From the NCBI RefSeq assembly GCF_002165135.1, contig NZ_NFZQ01000002.1:310001-374000 (forward strand): a stretch of DNA of 64,000 nt. Direction: 5' to 3'. The notes beneath the pieces are model-generated. The model was not told the origin of the DNA. It worked only from the letters and a program-made list of their open reading frames with translations, and ran no database searches. The stretch comes from Pseudomonas sp. SID14000 (lineage in GTDB: Bacteria > Pseudomonadota > Gammaproteobacteria > Pseudomonadales > Pseudomonadaceae). Shown in pieces: positions 36,790-46,581 of the stretch. The translations under genes and the position numbers were made by a program. How positions within the stretch are numbered: position 1 is the stretch's first letter; each line of letters opens with the position of its first letter.

Positions 36790-37812
36790 ATGGCAACCAT
36801 CAAAGACGTCGCGGCACTGGCGGGTATTTCCTACACCACCGTGTCCCATGTGCTGAACAAGACCCGGCCGGTCAGCGAGCAGGTACGGCTGAAAGTAGAG
36901 GCCGCCATCGCCGAGCTCGACTACGTGCCCAGCGCCGTGGCCCGTTCGCTGAAGGCGCGCAGCACGGCCACCATCGGCTTGCTGGTGCCCAACAGCGTCA
37001 ACCCGTACTTCGCCGAGCTGGCGCGGGGCATTGAAGACGCCTGCGAGCGCAACGGCTACTGCGTGATCCTGTGCAACTCCGACGACAACCCGCAGAAGCA
37101 GCGCAGCTACCTGCGCGTGCTGCTGGAAAAGCGCATCGACGGCCTGGTGGTGGCCTCGGTGGGGCAGGACAGCGACCTGCTGCAAAGCCTGGCTGGCGTG
37201 CGCACGCCAATGGTGATCGTCGACCGCGAACTGGACGGCGTGGATGCCGACCTGGTGCGCATTGACCACGAGCAGGGCGCCTACCTGGCCACCCGACACT
37301 TGCTGGAGCTTGGCCACTGCGACATCGCCTACATCGGCGGCCCCGCCGAGACCGGCGTTACCCAGCTGCGCCTGAGCGGCTTCCGCCGCGCCATGGCCGA
37401 GGCCTGTGTGCCGGTGCTGGGCAACCGTGTGCTGCACTGCGACTTCACCAGCCCCGGTGGCCATGCAGTGGCAACCCGCTTGCTGGAGGGCAAACGGCCC
37501 ACGGCGATTTTCGCTGGCAACGACATGATCGGTTTCGGCGTGCTGCGTGCCGCGGCCGAACGCAATATCAACGTGCCCGGCGAGCTGTCGGTGATCGGCT
37601 TCGACGACATCGAGCTCAGCCGCTATGTGTACCCACCGTTGACCACGGTGGGCCAGTCGATCCGCGAGCTGGGCGAGAGCGCCGCGTCGCTGTTGCTGGC
37701 GCGTATCGGCACACCTAGGCAGGGTGCGGCAGAGCAACGTATCGTCGCCCCGCGCATCGTGCTGCGCGAGTCCACCGGGCCACGCTCGGACCTGTTCAAC
37801 GATTGCCGCTAA
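36790..37812 (+). CDS. rbsR: LacI-family ribose operon repressor
   Basis: The product is a 340-residue LacI-family regulator. The helix-turn-helix (ATIKDVAALAGISYTTVSHVLN, residues 2-23) is followed by the hinge helix VPSAVARSLKARST and a sugar-binding core. It lies inside the operon, 4 bases after rbsC, and its likely target is the palindrome at 33213-33224, with ribose or a phosphorylated form as inducer. The gene for the repressor is thus autoregulated. Confidence 0.92.
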   Translation: MATIKDVAALAGISYTTVSHVLNKTRPVSEQVRLKVEAAIAELDYVPSAVARSLKARSTATIGLLVPNSVNPYFAELARGIEDACERNGYCVILCNSDDNPQKQRSYLRVLLEKRIDGLVVASVGQDSDLLQSLAGVRTPMVIVDRELDGVDADLVRIDHEQGAYLATRHLLELGHCDIAYIGGPAETGVTQLRLSGFRRAMAEACVPVLGNRVLHCDFTSPGGHAVATRLLEGKRPTAIFAGNDMIGFGVLRAAAERNINVPGELSVIGFDDIELSRYVYPPLTTVGQSIRELGESAASLLLARIGTPRQGAAEQRIVAPRIVLRESTGPRSDLFNDCR

Positions 37813-37827
37813 TGCTAAGGAAATGTC

Positions 37828-38736
37828 ATGAATGCCAAGGTTGTGGTAGTCGGTAGCCTCAACATGGACCTGGTGGCCCGCGCCCAGCGCCTGCCCCGTG
37901 CCGGCGAAACACTCCCCGGCGAAAGCTTTTTCACCGTGCCGGGCGGCAAGGGGGCCAACCAGGCAGTGGCCGTGGCACGCCTGGGCGGCAGCGTGGCAAT
38001 GATCGGCAACGTCGGCGACGATGCCTATGGCCAGCAACTGCGCCAGGCCCTGTATGTAGAGGGTGTCGACTGCCGGGCGGTCGATACCTGCCCAGGCGTG
38101 TCCAGCGGTGTGGCGCTGATTACCGTGGATGCCGCCAGCCAGAACTGCATCGTCATTATCCCCGGTAGCAACGGCCTGCTTACGCCGCAGTCGGTACAGC
38201 GCTTCGATGCGCTGCTGCAGGCGGCCGAGGTGATCATCTGCCAGCTGGAAGTGCCGGCTGACACCGTGGCCTGGACATTGGCCAGGGGGCGTGAGCTGGG
38301 CAAGCAGGTGATCCTGAACCCGGCACCCGCGACCGGCCCCTTGCCGGCGGATTGGTTCGCCCACATCGACTACCTGACGCCCAACGAAAGCGAAGCCGAA
38401 GCCCTGAGCGGTATTGCGATAACCGACCTGGACAGTGCCCGGCGCGCCGGCGAGCGCTTGCTGCAACTGGGGGCGGGCAAAGTGATCATTACCCTGGGCG
38501 CGCAAGGGGCCTTGCTGGTCACCGCCCAGGGCCACCAGCACTTCCCCGCGCCGGTGGTGCAGCCGCTGGACACCACCGCAGCTGGTGACACCTTCATTGG
38601 TGGCTTTGCCGCTGGCCTGGTACGCGGCCTGGAGGAGGGCGAAGCCATCGTCTTCGGTCAGCGCGCCGCGGCCTTGTCGGTCACCCGCGCCGGCGCCCAG
38701 CCGTCGATCCCTTACCTGGCGGAACTGACACCATGA
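37828..38736 (+). CDS. rbsK: Ribokinase
   Basis: The product is a 302-residue PfkB-family ribokinase that converts ribose to ribose-5-phosphate with ATP. PfkB signature 1 is seen as the glycine-rich [16 protein letters not shown] (about 38-53). Signature 2, [17 protein letters not shown], carries the catalytic aspartate in the GD of AAGD. The N-x-x-E region ([12 protein letters not shown]) is also conserved. It overlaps rbsD by four bases. Confidence 0.95.
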   Translation: MNAKVVVVGSLNMDLVARAQRLPRAGETLPGESFFTVPGGKGANQAVAVARLGGSVAMIGNVGDDAYGQQLRQALYVEGVDCRAVDTCPGVSSGVALITVDAASQNCIVIIPGSNGLLTPQSVQRFDALLQAAEVIICQLEVPADTVAWTLARGRELGKQVILNPAPATGPLPADWFAHIDYLTPNESEAEALSGIAITDLDSARRAGERLLQLGAGKVIITLGAQGALLVTAQGHQHFPAPVVQPLDTTAAGDTFIGGFAAGLVRGLEEGEAIVFGQRAAALSVTRAGAQPSIPYLAELTP

Positions 38737-39131
38737 AGAAAACCCCACTGCTGAACATCGCCCTGTCGCGGACCATTGCCGGTATGGGGCATGGTGACAT
38801 CCTGGTGATCGGCGATGCCGGGCTGCCGGTGCCGCCGGGCGTCGAACTGATCGACCTGGCCGTTACGCCTGGGTTACCGGATTTTTCCAGTGTACTGCGG
38901 GCGGTGCTGAGCGAGTTGCAGGTGGAGCGCCATGTGTTGGCCGAAGAGATGCAGAAAGTGGTGCCTCCGGCACTGGTCGAGATCGAGCGCCTGAAGGGCA
39001 AACTGGGCAAGCGCGAATGGCTGAGCCATGAAGATTTCAAAGTGCTGTCGCGCAGTGCTCGTGCGGTCGTGCGCACTGGCGAGTGCCAGCCCTACAGCAA
39101 CATCGCGCTGATTTCCGGCGTGACTTTCTAG
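38733..39131 (+). CDS. rbsD: D-ribose pyranase
   Basis: The product is a 132-residue RbsD that speeds interconversion of the pyran and furan forms of ribose so that ribokinase can use it. The family pattern is clear: [22 protein letters not shown] (catalytic histidine H20 region), [23 protein letters not shown], and the C-terminal [19 protein letters not shown]. It starts in the rbsK stop codon (ATGA). A REP pair separates it from the nucleoside hydrolase. Confidence 0.95.
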   Translation: MKKTPLLNIALSRTIAGMGHGDILVIGDAGLPVPPGVELIDLAVTPGLPDFSSVLRAVLSELQVERHVLAEEMQKVVPPALVEIERLKGKLGKREWLSHEDFKVLSRSARAVVRTGECQPYSNIALISGVTF

Positions 39132-39157
39132 CTCGTCCTCCTGTCAGCGCAGCCCCC

Positions 39158-39244
39158 CTGTGGGAGCGGGTTCACCCGCGAACACCGGCGAAGCCGGTGC
39201 CATCCACCGCGCTGCCTTCTTCGCGGGTAAACCCGCTCCCACAG
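39158..39244. repeat. REP pair between rbsD and the nucleoside hydrolase
   Basis: Inverted REP copies (GTGGGAGCGGGTTCACCCGC and GCGGGTAAACCCGCTCCCAC) enclose a CACCGGCGAAGCCGGTG stem. The same compound layout occurs at 11040-11130. It may end or stabilise the rbs message. Confidence 0.85.
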
Positions 39245-39327
39245 GGATTTGCGGTGTTTCAGGAATACCAATCCAGGCAACAGGAGTGCCACCCATGCTC
39301 AAACCCCTGCTATAAGGAATCGCCTTC

Positions 39328-40296
39328 ATGGCCGCAGCCACCACCCTCCAGGCCGCCCCCATCGACCTGATCATCGATACCGACCCAGGCGCCGACGACG
39401 TGGTCGCGCTATTCCTGGCCATGGCCTCGCCCGAGGAACTCAACATTCGCGCCATCACCACCGTGGCCGGCAACGTGCGCCTGGAAAAAACTTCGCGCAA
39501 TGCTCGCCTGGCCCGCGAATGGGCCGGCCGCGAAGACATCCCGGTGTACGCCGGCGCCGCTCGCCCGCTGGTGCGCAAGCCGATCTACGCCGCCGACGTC
39601 CACGGCGAGGAAGGCCTCACCGGCATCCAGGTTCATGAACCGAAAACGCCGCTGGCCCAGGGCAATGCCGTGCAATACCTGGTCGACACCCTTGGCGCCG
39701 CCAAGCCGCACAGCATCACCATCGCCATGCTCGGCCCGCAGACCAACCTGGCCCTGGCGCTGATCCAGCGCCCGGATATCGTCAAAGGCATCAAGCAGGT
39801 GGTGGTCATGGGCGGCGCTCATTTCAACGGCGGCAACATCACCCCGGCGGCGGAATTCAACCTCTATGCCGACCCGCATGCCGCCGAAGTGGTGCTGGCC
39901 AGCGGTGTGCAACTGACCTACCTGCCGCTGGACGTCACCCACAAGCTGCTGACCAGCGACGCCCGCCTCAAGCAACTGGCAGCGGTGAACAACCAGGCCA
40001 GCAAACGGGTGGTGGATATCCTCAATGCCTACATTACCCACGATATGGACCTGTACGGCATGCCCGGCGGCCCGGTGCATGACGCCAGCGTGATCGCCTA
40101 CCTGCTCAAGCCCGAGCTGTTCAGCGGCCGGCGCATCCATATGAGCATCGACAGCCGCGAAGGCCCCAGCTTCGGCCAGACCCTTGCCGACTGGTACGGC
40201 GTGCTCAGGCAGCCTGCCAATGTGATGTGGGTGGAGCAGGGCGATGCCCAGGGCCTGTTCGACCTGCTCAGCGCCCGTTTGGCTCGATTGGAATAG
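39328..40296 (+). CDS. Inosine/uridine-preferring nucleoside hydrolase
   Basis: The product is a 322-residue nucleoside hydrolase that splits nucleosides into base and ribose. The calcium-binding motif DTDPGADD (residues 17-24) is diagnostic. EFNLYADPHAAEVVL and the catalytic-region PGGPVHDASVIAYLL are in place. The likely start is ATG 39328 after TAAGGAATCGCC. Next to the rbs operon, it would feed ribose to RbsD and RbsK. It lacks a clear signal peptide, so it is probably cytoplasmic. Confidence 0.92.
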   Translation: MAAATTLQAAPIDLIIDTDPGADDVVALFLAMASPEELNIRAITTVAGNVRLEKTSRNARLAREWAGREDIPVYAGAARPLVRKPIYAADVHGEEGLTGIQVHEPKTPLAQGNAVQYLVDTLGAAKPHSITIAMLGPQTNLALALIQRPDIVKGIKQVVVMGGAHFNGGNITPAAEFNLYADPHAAEVVLASGVQLTYLPLDVTHKLLTSDARLKQLAAVNNQASKRVVDILNAYITHDMDLYGMPGGPVHDASVIAYLLKPELFSGRRIHMSIDSREGPSFGQTLADWYGVLRQPANVMWVEQGDAQGLFDLLSARLARLE

Positions 40297-40480
40297 CCGT
40301 GTGCGGCGCGTAGCGCTCGAACACCTGGTCGAAGAAGCTGCGTGCCGCCTCGGCGCCGCGATCGCGCACCAGCAGGTCGATGGCAATCAGCAGCAACTCC
40401 TCCGGCGTGCCAGGGCTGTACGCGCTCTGGCCCTCGGCCCATTTGACCTTGATATCGGCTTCGATGCTGTGGCTGCTCAT
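40268..40480 (-). CDS. Small hypothetical protein (70 aa)
   Basis: The product is a 70-residue soluble protein with a helical centre (PGTPEELLLIAIDLLVRDRGAEAARSFFDQVFERYA). Its 3' end overlaps the 3' end of the nucleoside hydrolase gene by 29 bases on the opposite strand. GAGAG lies upstream of the ATG at 40480. Codon use fits Pseudomonas. I do not recognise the family. The 40481-40755 upstream gap shows no other gene. Confidence 0.6.
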   Translation of the reverse strand: MSSHSIEADIKVKWAEGQSAYSPGTPEELLLIAIDLLVRDRGAEAARSFFDQVFERYAPHTAIPIEPNGR

Positions 40481-40755
40481 GAAAGGCTCTCGCTTGGGGC
40501 CCGGGACGAAGGGGCGAACACTGACCCTGGTGTTCGATGGAGGCGGGGTGCGCTCCACTTCTTGCACTAAATCATGACTTTGCGTCAGTGACCTTGCGGC
40601 TTAAGCATATGGCAAACGCAGCGGCTTGTGCAAAATCCGGTCACGATTGCGTTTTCGCCTCTGCTGGCGAGTTCAGGCAGACTTGACCGGTTGTGCAACA
40701 AAAGATGAGCGGAACTGTCGGATCAGACAGTTCCCGGACCGATTTAGGAGGCTTC

Positions 40756-41076
40756 ATGTTCCGTACCCGTGCTTACCTGGCAACCCTGGCGGTGGCTGCT
40801 GTCCTGGCTGGTTGCAGCACTGGTGGCAGTTCTGCTGGCGGCGCAGCCCCAGTCGCGTCAGCTGGCAACGATGGTCGCTGCGAAGCCAGCGGCGCCGATT
40901 TCGCCATTGGCAAGCCAGCCAGTGCCGAACTGCTGGAGCAGGCGCGGAAAGCCAGTGGCTCGCAAATGGCCCGCATTCTCAAACCGCATGATGTGGTCAC
41001 CCTGGAGTACCGCTCCGAGCGCTTGAACCTGAATGTGGACGAGCAGGGCAAGGTGATTCGCGTCAACTGCGGTTGA
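40756..41076 (+). CDS. I78-family peptidase inhibitor lipoprotein
   Basis: The product is a 106-residue lipoprotein. A signal sequence ends in LAGC (cysteine at residue 20), followed by a Gly/Ser/Ala linker. The C-terminal ~65 residues match the I78 protease-inhibitor pattern: RCEASGADFAIGKPASAELLEQARKASG, then TLEYRSERLNLNVDEQGKVIRVNCG. It would inhibit serine proteases in the cell envelope. AGGAGG precedes the ATG. Confidence 0.83.
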   Translation: MFRTRAYLATLAVAAVLAGCSTGGSSAGGAAPVASAGNDGRCEASGADFAIGKPASAELLEQARKASGSQMARILKPHDVVTLEYRSERLNLNVDEQGKVIRVNCG

Positions 41077-41088
41077 TACGCGGTCCTT

Positions 41089-41206
41089 GTGGGAGCGGCC
41101 TTGTGTCGCGAAAGGGCCGCAAAGCGGCCCCGGCCATTGATGCTGCGAAGCTGAAAACCTTGGGGTCGCTACGCGCCCCTTTCGCGACACAAGGCCGCTC
41201 CCACAA
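41089..41206. repeat. REP pair
   Basis: Inverted REP copies of the CCTTGTGTCGCGAAAGG variant (also seen after gor) occupy the gap after the I78 lipoprotein. Confidence 0.8.
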
Positions 41207-41256
41207 GAAAAGCCGCGCCCGCATGGGCCAGCCCCGTCAGCCCATGCAGCACCCAT

Positions 41257-41287
41257 AAAAAAACCCGCCACAAGGGCGGGTTTTTTT
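41257..41287. terminator. Bidirectional intrinsic terminator
   Basis: AAAAAAACCCGCC and GGGCGGGTTTTTTT pair around ACAA. There is a T-run on each strand, so it serves both the I78 gene (plus) and the cold-shock gene (minus). Confidence 0.88.
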
Positions 41288-41300
41288 ACAGCTATCCGAA

Positions 41301-41513
41301 TTACTCCGGACGAACCTGTGCAGCCTGCATGCCCTTCTGGCCGCGCTCGGCGACGAAGGAAACAGTCTGGCCTTCTTTCAGGCTCTTGAAGCCGTCAGTT
41401 TCGATGGCCTTGAAGTGTACGAACAGGTCGTCGCCGCCGCCTGCTGGGGTGATGAAGCCGTAGCCTTTCTCATCATTGAACCATTTGACGGTGCCTTGTT
41501 GGCGATTGGACAT
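41301..41513 (-). CDS. Cold-shock domain protein (CspA family)
   Basis: The product is a 70-residue single cold-shock domain that binds single-stranded RNA or DNA. Both RNA-binding motifs are intact: KGYGFI (RNP1, in [14 protein letters not shown]) and LFVHF (RNP2). CspA-like proteins melt mRNA structure in the cold or during stress. The gene has about 100 bases of leader before an AT-rich promoter-like region at 41590-41620 and shares the bidirectional terminator. Paralogue not resolved. Confidence 0.93.
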   Translation of the reverse strand: MSNRQQGTVKWFNDEKGYGFITPAGGGDDLFVHFKAIETDGFKSLKEGQTVSFVAERGQKGMQAAQVRPE

Positions 41514-41675
41514 GGGGTGAATCTCCAGAACATTTAGTTTTTCAGTGGTGCAATGCGGCCGAGGCTACGGAGCACGGGACACATCATAGTCTAATTCTGC
41601 GCATCTAGCGCCTTTTACCTTCGCAGGATATTGATTCAGCTCAAAGAATGGCTGATCTGCTCTGGCTTTAAGGTT

Positions 41676-41981
41676 TCAGCTCTTTGCTGCGCAGGCCTGT
41701 CTCACGACCGTCTGGGCCTTCTGCATCAGCTTGGCGTCCACGCCATCCTTGCTGTCGAGGTCGGCAATCTCCGCGTCGGTGAAATTCTTTTTGATGGCTT
41801 GGGCGCCACATTCGCAGTGTTTTTTCGCGGTCGCAGCATCAACGCCCTGGCCGCTGGCCACCTGCGTGCACTGGGCCATGTAGCCGGCCTCCTTTCCGGG
41901 CGGGAAGTTGCCGGCGTTCGCAGCCATGGGCAGCAGCAGGGCCCCAGCGGCCGCCAGGGCCAGAAGAGACGGAACTCGCAT
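41676..41981 (-). CDS. Small exported protein of unknown function
   Basis: The product is a 101-residue exported protein. A Sec signal peptide (about 1-23, ending ANA before GNFPPG) is clear. The mature part is helical with four cysteines in the order C-T-Q-V… HCECG … ACAAK, which could form two disulfides. There is no CxxCH heme motif. I recognise no family. A sensible ribosome-binding site (AAGGAG) lies just upstream of the ATG. Confidence 0.7.
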   Translation of the reverse strand: MRVPSLLALAAAGALLLPMAANAGNFPPGKEAGYMAQCTQVASGQGVDAATAKKHCECGAQAIKKNFTDAEIADLDSKDGVDAKLMQKAQTVVRQACAAKS

Positions 41982-42127
41982 AACCAGTTACTCCTTGGGT
42001 TAAGGTCTCATCAAGAGTAGGTTGCTTCCCAAGGTCTGATAGGAATTTTTCCGTGTAAGTTCAGCCGAAGTCTGTAATTTCCAAATATTTCTGCCTGCTG
42101 TGCAACCCGCGTGCTAGCATGGCCGGC

Positions 42128-42149
42128 TTGCAGCTACAACTTGCAGCTA
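42128..42149 (+). repeat. Tandem direct repeat in the thrS upstream region
   Basis: TTGCAGCTA occurs twice (42128-42136 and 42141-42149) with CAAC between, downstream of a TAGCAT hexamer at about 42114. It lies where the thrS transcript probably starts. The 41982-42310 gap is otherwise leader and promoter. Confidence 0.4.
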
Positions 42150-42270
42150 TCTTTTTTCTTTCCAGTCACTCTGGTTCGTCCCTGACAAGCCGAAAGGCTT
42201 CTGCCACTGTGAGGCAGGCTTCCCGCTGAGGAAGGCAGGTCGGATCTTGTACTGGCTCATCCCAACCCAC

Positions 42271-42291
42271 GTGACCTTTGGTAGGGGTCAC
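42271..42291 (+). promoter_or_regulatory. Leader hairpin before the thrS ribosome-binding site
   Basis: GTGACC (42271-42276) pairs with GGTCAC (42286-42291) around a 9-base loop, 9 bases before the AGGAGG of thrS. E. coli thrS is controlled by a tRNA-like operator in its leader; whether this hairpin plays that part is not known. Confidence 0.35.
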
Positions 42292-42310
42292 CACTAGGAG
42301 AGGAGGCGCC

Positions 42311-44233
42311 ATGCCCGTTATTACTCTTCCCGATGGCAGTCAGCGTTCGTTCGATCATGCCGTATCCGTAGCCGAAGTCGCCGCTTCCATCGGCGCCGGC
42401 CTGGCCAAGGCCACCGTGGCCGGCAAGGTCGACGGCAAGCTGGTTGATGCCTGCGACCTGATCAGCAACGACGCCACCCTGCAGATCATCACCCCTAAAG
42501 ATGAAGAGGGACTGGAGATCATCCGTCACTCGTGCGCCCACCTGGTCGGCCACGCAGTGAAGCAGCTGTACCCGACCGCCAAGATGGTGATCGGCCCGGT
42601 TATCGACGAAGGCTTCTACTACGACATCGCCTACGAGCGCCCCTTCACCCCTGAAGACATGGCCGCCATCGAAAAGCGCATGATGGAGCTGATCGACAAG
42701 GATTACGACGTCATCAAGAAGGTGACCCCGCGTGCCGAAGTCATCGACGTGTTCAAGGCCCGTGGTGAAGACTACAAGCTGCGCCTGGTCGAAGACATGC
42801 CGGACGAGCAGGCCATGGGCCTGTACTACCACGAAGAATACGTCGACATGTGCCGCGGCCCGCACGTGCCGAACACCCGCTTCCTCAAGGCATTCAAGCT
42901 GACCAAGCTGTCCGGCGCCTACTGGCGCGGTGATGCCAAGAACGAGCAGCTGCAGCGCGTGTACGGCACCGCCTGGGCCGACAAGAAGCAACTGGCGGCG
43001 TACATCCAGCGCATCGAAGAAGCGGAAAAGCGCGACCACCGCAAGATCGGCAAGCAGCTCGACCTGTTCCACCTGCAGGAAGAAGCCCCGGGCATGGTGT
43101 TCTGGCACGCCAATGGCTGGACCGTATACCAGGTGCTCGAGCAGTACATGCGCCAGGTCCAGCGCGCCAACGGCTACCAGGAAATCAAGACCCCGCAGGT
43201 TGTCGACCGCATCCTCTGGGAGCGTTCCGGCCACTGGTCCAACTACGCCGAGAACATGTTCACCACTTCGTCGGAAAGCCGTGACTACGCGGTCAAGCCG
43301 ATGAACTGCCCGTGCCACGTGCAGGTGTTCAACCAGGGCCTGAAGAGCTACCGCGACCTGCCGCTGCGCCTGGCCGAGTTCGGTGCCTGCCACCGTAACG
43401 AGCCGTCCGGCGCCCTGCACGGCATCATGCGCGTGCGTGGCTTCGTACAGGACGACGCGCACATCTTCTGCACCGAAGAACAGGTGAAGAAAGAAGCCGC
43501 CGACTTCATCAAGCTGACCCTGGACGTGTACAAGGACTTCGGCTTCACCGACATCGCCATGAAGCTGTCGACCCGCCCGGCCAAGCGCGTGGGTTCCGAA
43601 GAGCTGTGGGACCGTGCCGAAGGCGCACTGGCCGACGCCCTGAACGAATCGGGCCTGGAGTGGGAATACCAGCCGGGCGAGGGCGCCTTCTATGGCCCGA
43701 AGATCGAGTTCACCCTGCGCGACTGCCTCGGCCGTAACTGGCAGTGCGGTACCCTGCAGTACGACCCTAACCTGCCAGAACGCCTGGATGCCAGCTATAT
43801 CGCCGAAGATAACAGCCGTGTTCGCCCGGTCATGCTGCACCGTGCAATCCTCGGTTCGTTCGAGCGCTTCATCGGCATGCTGATCGAGCACTACGCTGGC
43901 GTGTTCCCGGCCTGGCTGGCACCAACCCAAGCCGTGATCATGAACATCACCGACAAGCAGGCCGATTTCGCCCTCGAGGTGGAAAATACCCTGAACGGTA
44001 GCGGTTTCCGTGCCAAGTCGGACTTGAGAAATGAGAAGATCGGCTTTAAAATCCGCGAGCATACTTTGCTCAAGGTCCCGTACCTTTTGGTTATAGGGGA
44101 TCGCGAAGTCGAAACGCAGACCGTCGCCGTACGCACCCGTGAAGGCAAAGACCTCGGCTCCATGCCGGTGGCTGAATTCACGCAGCTGCTCAACAGCGCT
44201 GTCGCCCAGCGCGGTCGCCTAGAATCGGAGTAA
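42311..44233 (+). CDS. thrS: Threonyl-tRNA synthetase
   Basis: The product is a 640-residue class II synthetase. It has an N-terminal TGS domain ([23 protein letters not shown]), an editing domain with the [16 protein letters not shown] zinc-like motif, and a catalytic core. [10 protein letters not shown] carries the catalytic zinc cysteine, FRNE-like [11 protein letters not shown] is motif 2, and [15 protein letters not shown] is motif 3. The anticodon-binding domain ends the protein. I chose the ATG at 42311 next to AGGAGG. Its TAA stop overlaps the infC leader, keeping the thrS-infC pairing. Confidence 0.97.
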   Translation: MPVITLPDGSQRSFDHAVSVAEVAASIGAGLAKATVAGKVDGKLVDACDLISNDATLQIITPKDEEGLEIIRHSCAHLVGHAVKQLYPTAKMVIGPVIDEGFYYDIAYERPFTPEDMAAIEKRMMELIDKDYDVIKKVTPRAEVIDVFKARGEDYKLRLVEDMPDEQAMGLYYHEEYVDMCRGPHVPNTRFLKAFKLTKLSGAYWRGDAKNEQLQRVYGTAWADKKQLAAYIQRIEEAEKRDHRKIGKQLDLFHLQEEAPGMVFWHANGWTVYQVLEQYMRQVQRANGYQEIKTPQVVDRILWERSGHWSNYAENMFTTSSESRDYAVKPMNCPCHVQVFNQGLKSYRDLPLRLAEFGACHRNEPSGALHGIMRVRGFVQDDAHIFCTEEQVKKEAADFIKLTLDVYKDFGFTDIAMKLSTRPAKRVGSEELWDRAEGALADALNESGLEWEYQPGEGAFYGPKIEFTLRDCLGRNWQCGTLQYDPNLPERLDASYIAEDNSRVRPVMLHRAILGSFERFIGMLIEHYAGVFPAWLAPTQAVIMNITDKQADFALEVENTLNGSGFRAKSDLRNEKIGFKIREHTLLKVPYLLVIGDREVETQTVAVRTREGKDLGSMPVAEFTQLLNSAVAQRGRLESE

Positions 44234-44238
44234 TGACT

Positions 44239-44784
44239 ATTAAGCGTGAAATGAGAAACGATAAACGAACTGCACCGAAAGCCCCGATCAACGAGAATAT
44301 CTCGGCACGCGAGGTTCGGTTAATTGGCGCTGACGGCGAGCAGATTGGCATCGTCTCGATTGATGAAGCGCTTCGTATCGCTGATGAAGCGAAGCTGGAT
44401 CTGGTGGAGATCTCCGCCGACGCGCAACCGCCCGTCTGCAAGGTGATGGACTACGGCAAGCACCTCTTCGAGAAGAAGAAGCAGGCCAACGAAGCCAAGA
44501 AAAACCAGAAGCAGATCCAGATTAAAGAAATCAAGTTTCGTCCAGGGACGGAAGAAGGGGATTACCAGGTAAAACTACGCAACCTGGTACGTTTCCTTAC
44601 CGATGGGGACAAGGCCAAGATCTCTCTGAGATTCCGCGGCCGTGAGATGGCCCACCAGGAGCTGGGCATGGAGCTGTTGAAGCGGGTCGAAGCCGACCTC
44701 GCCGAATACGGCTCCGTTGAGCAGCATCCGAAGATGGAAGGACGCCAGCTTATGATGGTCATCGCCCCCAAAAAGAAGAAGTAA
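44239..44784 (+). CDS. infC: Translation initiation factor IF-3 with AUU start
   Basis: The product is a 181-residue IF-3, which checks start-codon pairing on the 30S subunit and prevents early 50S joining. NINE-type [39 protein letters not shown] and the [21 protein letters not shown] core are all typical. I place the start at ATT 44239. GGAG (44227-44230) is eight bases before it, while an ATG at 44233 is only two bases away and sits on the thrS stop. AUU starts let IF-3 repress its own translation. An ATG at 44251 would give 177 residues. Confidence 0.88.
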   Translation: MKREMRNDKRTAPKAPINENISAREVRLIGADGEQIGIVSIDEALRIADEAKLDLVEISADAQPPVCKVMDYGKHLFEKKKQANEAKKNQKQIQIKEIKFRPGTEEGDYQVKLRNLVRFLTDGDKAKISLRFRGREMAHQELGMELLKRVEADLAEYGSVEQHPKMEGRQLMMVIAPKKKK

Positions 44785-44845
44785 TCTCCCGGGCACGGCA
44801 GGCCTGATGATTATTGTGTAATTTTATCGAATGCGGAGTTCCAAC

Positions 44846-45040
44846 ATGCCAAAAATGAAAACCAAGAGCGGTGCTGCGAAGCGCTTCCTGAAGACCGCTT
44901 CCGGCTTCAAGCACAAGCACGCTTTCAAGAGCCACATCCTGACCAAAATGTCGACCAAGCGTAAGCGTCAACTGCGCGGTGCCAGCCTGCTGCACCCGTC
45001 TGACGTGGCAAAAGTCGAGCGCATGCTGCGCGTACGTTAA
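44846..45040 (+). CDS. rpmI: 50S ribosomal protein L35
   Basis: The product is a 64-residue L35 with the typical basic start [19 protein letters not shown] and the C-terminal [18 protein letters not shown] precedes the ATG. It lies between infC and rplT in the conserved infC-rpmI-rplT operon, which is repressed by L20 binding in many bacteria. Confidence 0.97.
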   Translation: MPKMKTKSGAAKRFLKTASGFKHKHAFKSHILTKMSTKRKRQLRGASLLHPSDVAKVERMLRVR

Positions 45041-45067
45041 TTCTGGTTTAGATAGAGGAAGTTACTC

Positions 45068-45424
45068 ATGGCTCGTGTTAAGCGTGGCGTCATCGCTCGT
45101 AAGCGTCACAAGAAAATTCTGAAACTGGCTAAAGGCTACTACGGTGCACGCTCGCGCGTATTCCGCGTTGCCAAGCAGGCTGTCATCAAGGCTGGTCAAT
45201 ATGCCTACCGTGACCGTCGTCAGAAGAAGCGTCAGTTCCGCGCACTGTGGATCGCTCGTATCAACGCCGGTGCCCGCACCAACGGTCTGTCCTACAGCCG
45301 TCTGATTGCTGGCCTGAAAAAGGCTTCGATCGAAATCGACCGTAAGGTTCTGGCCGATCTGGCAGTGAACGAAAAAGCGGCGTTTGCTGCGATTGTCGAG
45401 AAAGCTAAAGCCGTTCTGGCTTAA
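45068..45424 (+). CDS. rplT: 50S ribosomal protein L20
   Basis: The product is a 118-residue L20. The basic N-terminal tail ([32 protein letters not shown]) and the globular end ([28 protein letters not shown]) match the family. It assembles early on 23S rRNA and is a translational repressor of the rpmI-rplT message in other bacteria. A strong terminator follows at 45481. Confidence 0.97.
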   Translation: MARVKRGVIARKRHKKILKLAKGYYGARSRVFRVAKQAVIKAGQYAYRDRRQKKRQFRALWIARINAGARTNGLSYSRLIAGLKKASIEIDRKVLADLAVNEKAAFAAIVEKAKAVLA

Positions 45425-45470
45425 GTACCCGCGACAATCACCCGGCGGCGCTAGCGCCGTCGGGCATTGA

Positions 45471-46550
<1,080 letters not shown>

Positions 46551-46581
46551 GCCCAATCGACGCACATTCTAGGAGAACAGC

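Noticed and set aside
36730..38748. 672-codon minus-strand open frame
   Set aside because: Antisense to rbsR and rbsK, which have full family signatures.
42257..44062. 601-codon minus-strand open frame
   Set aside because: Antisense to thrS.
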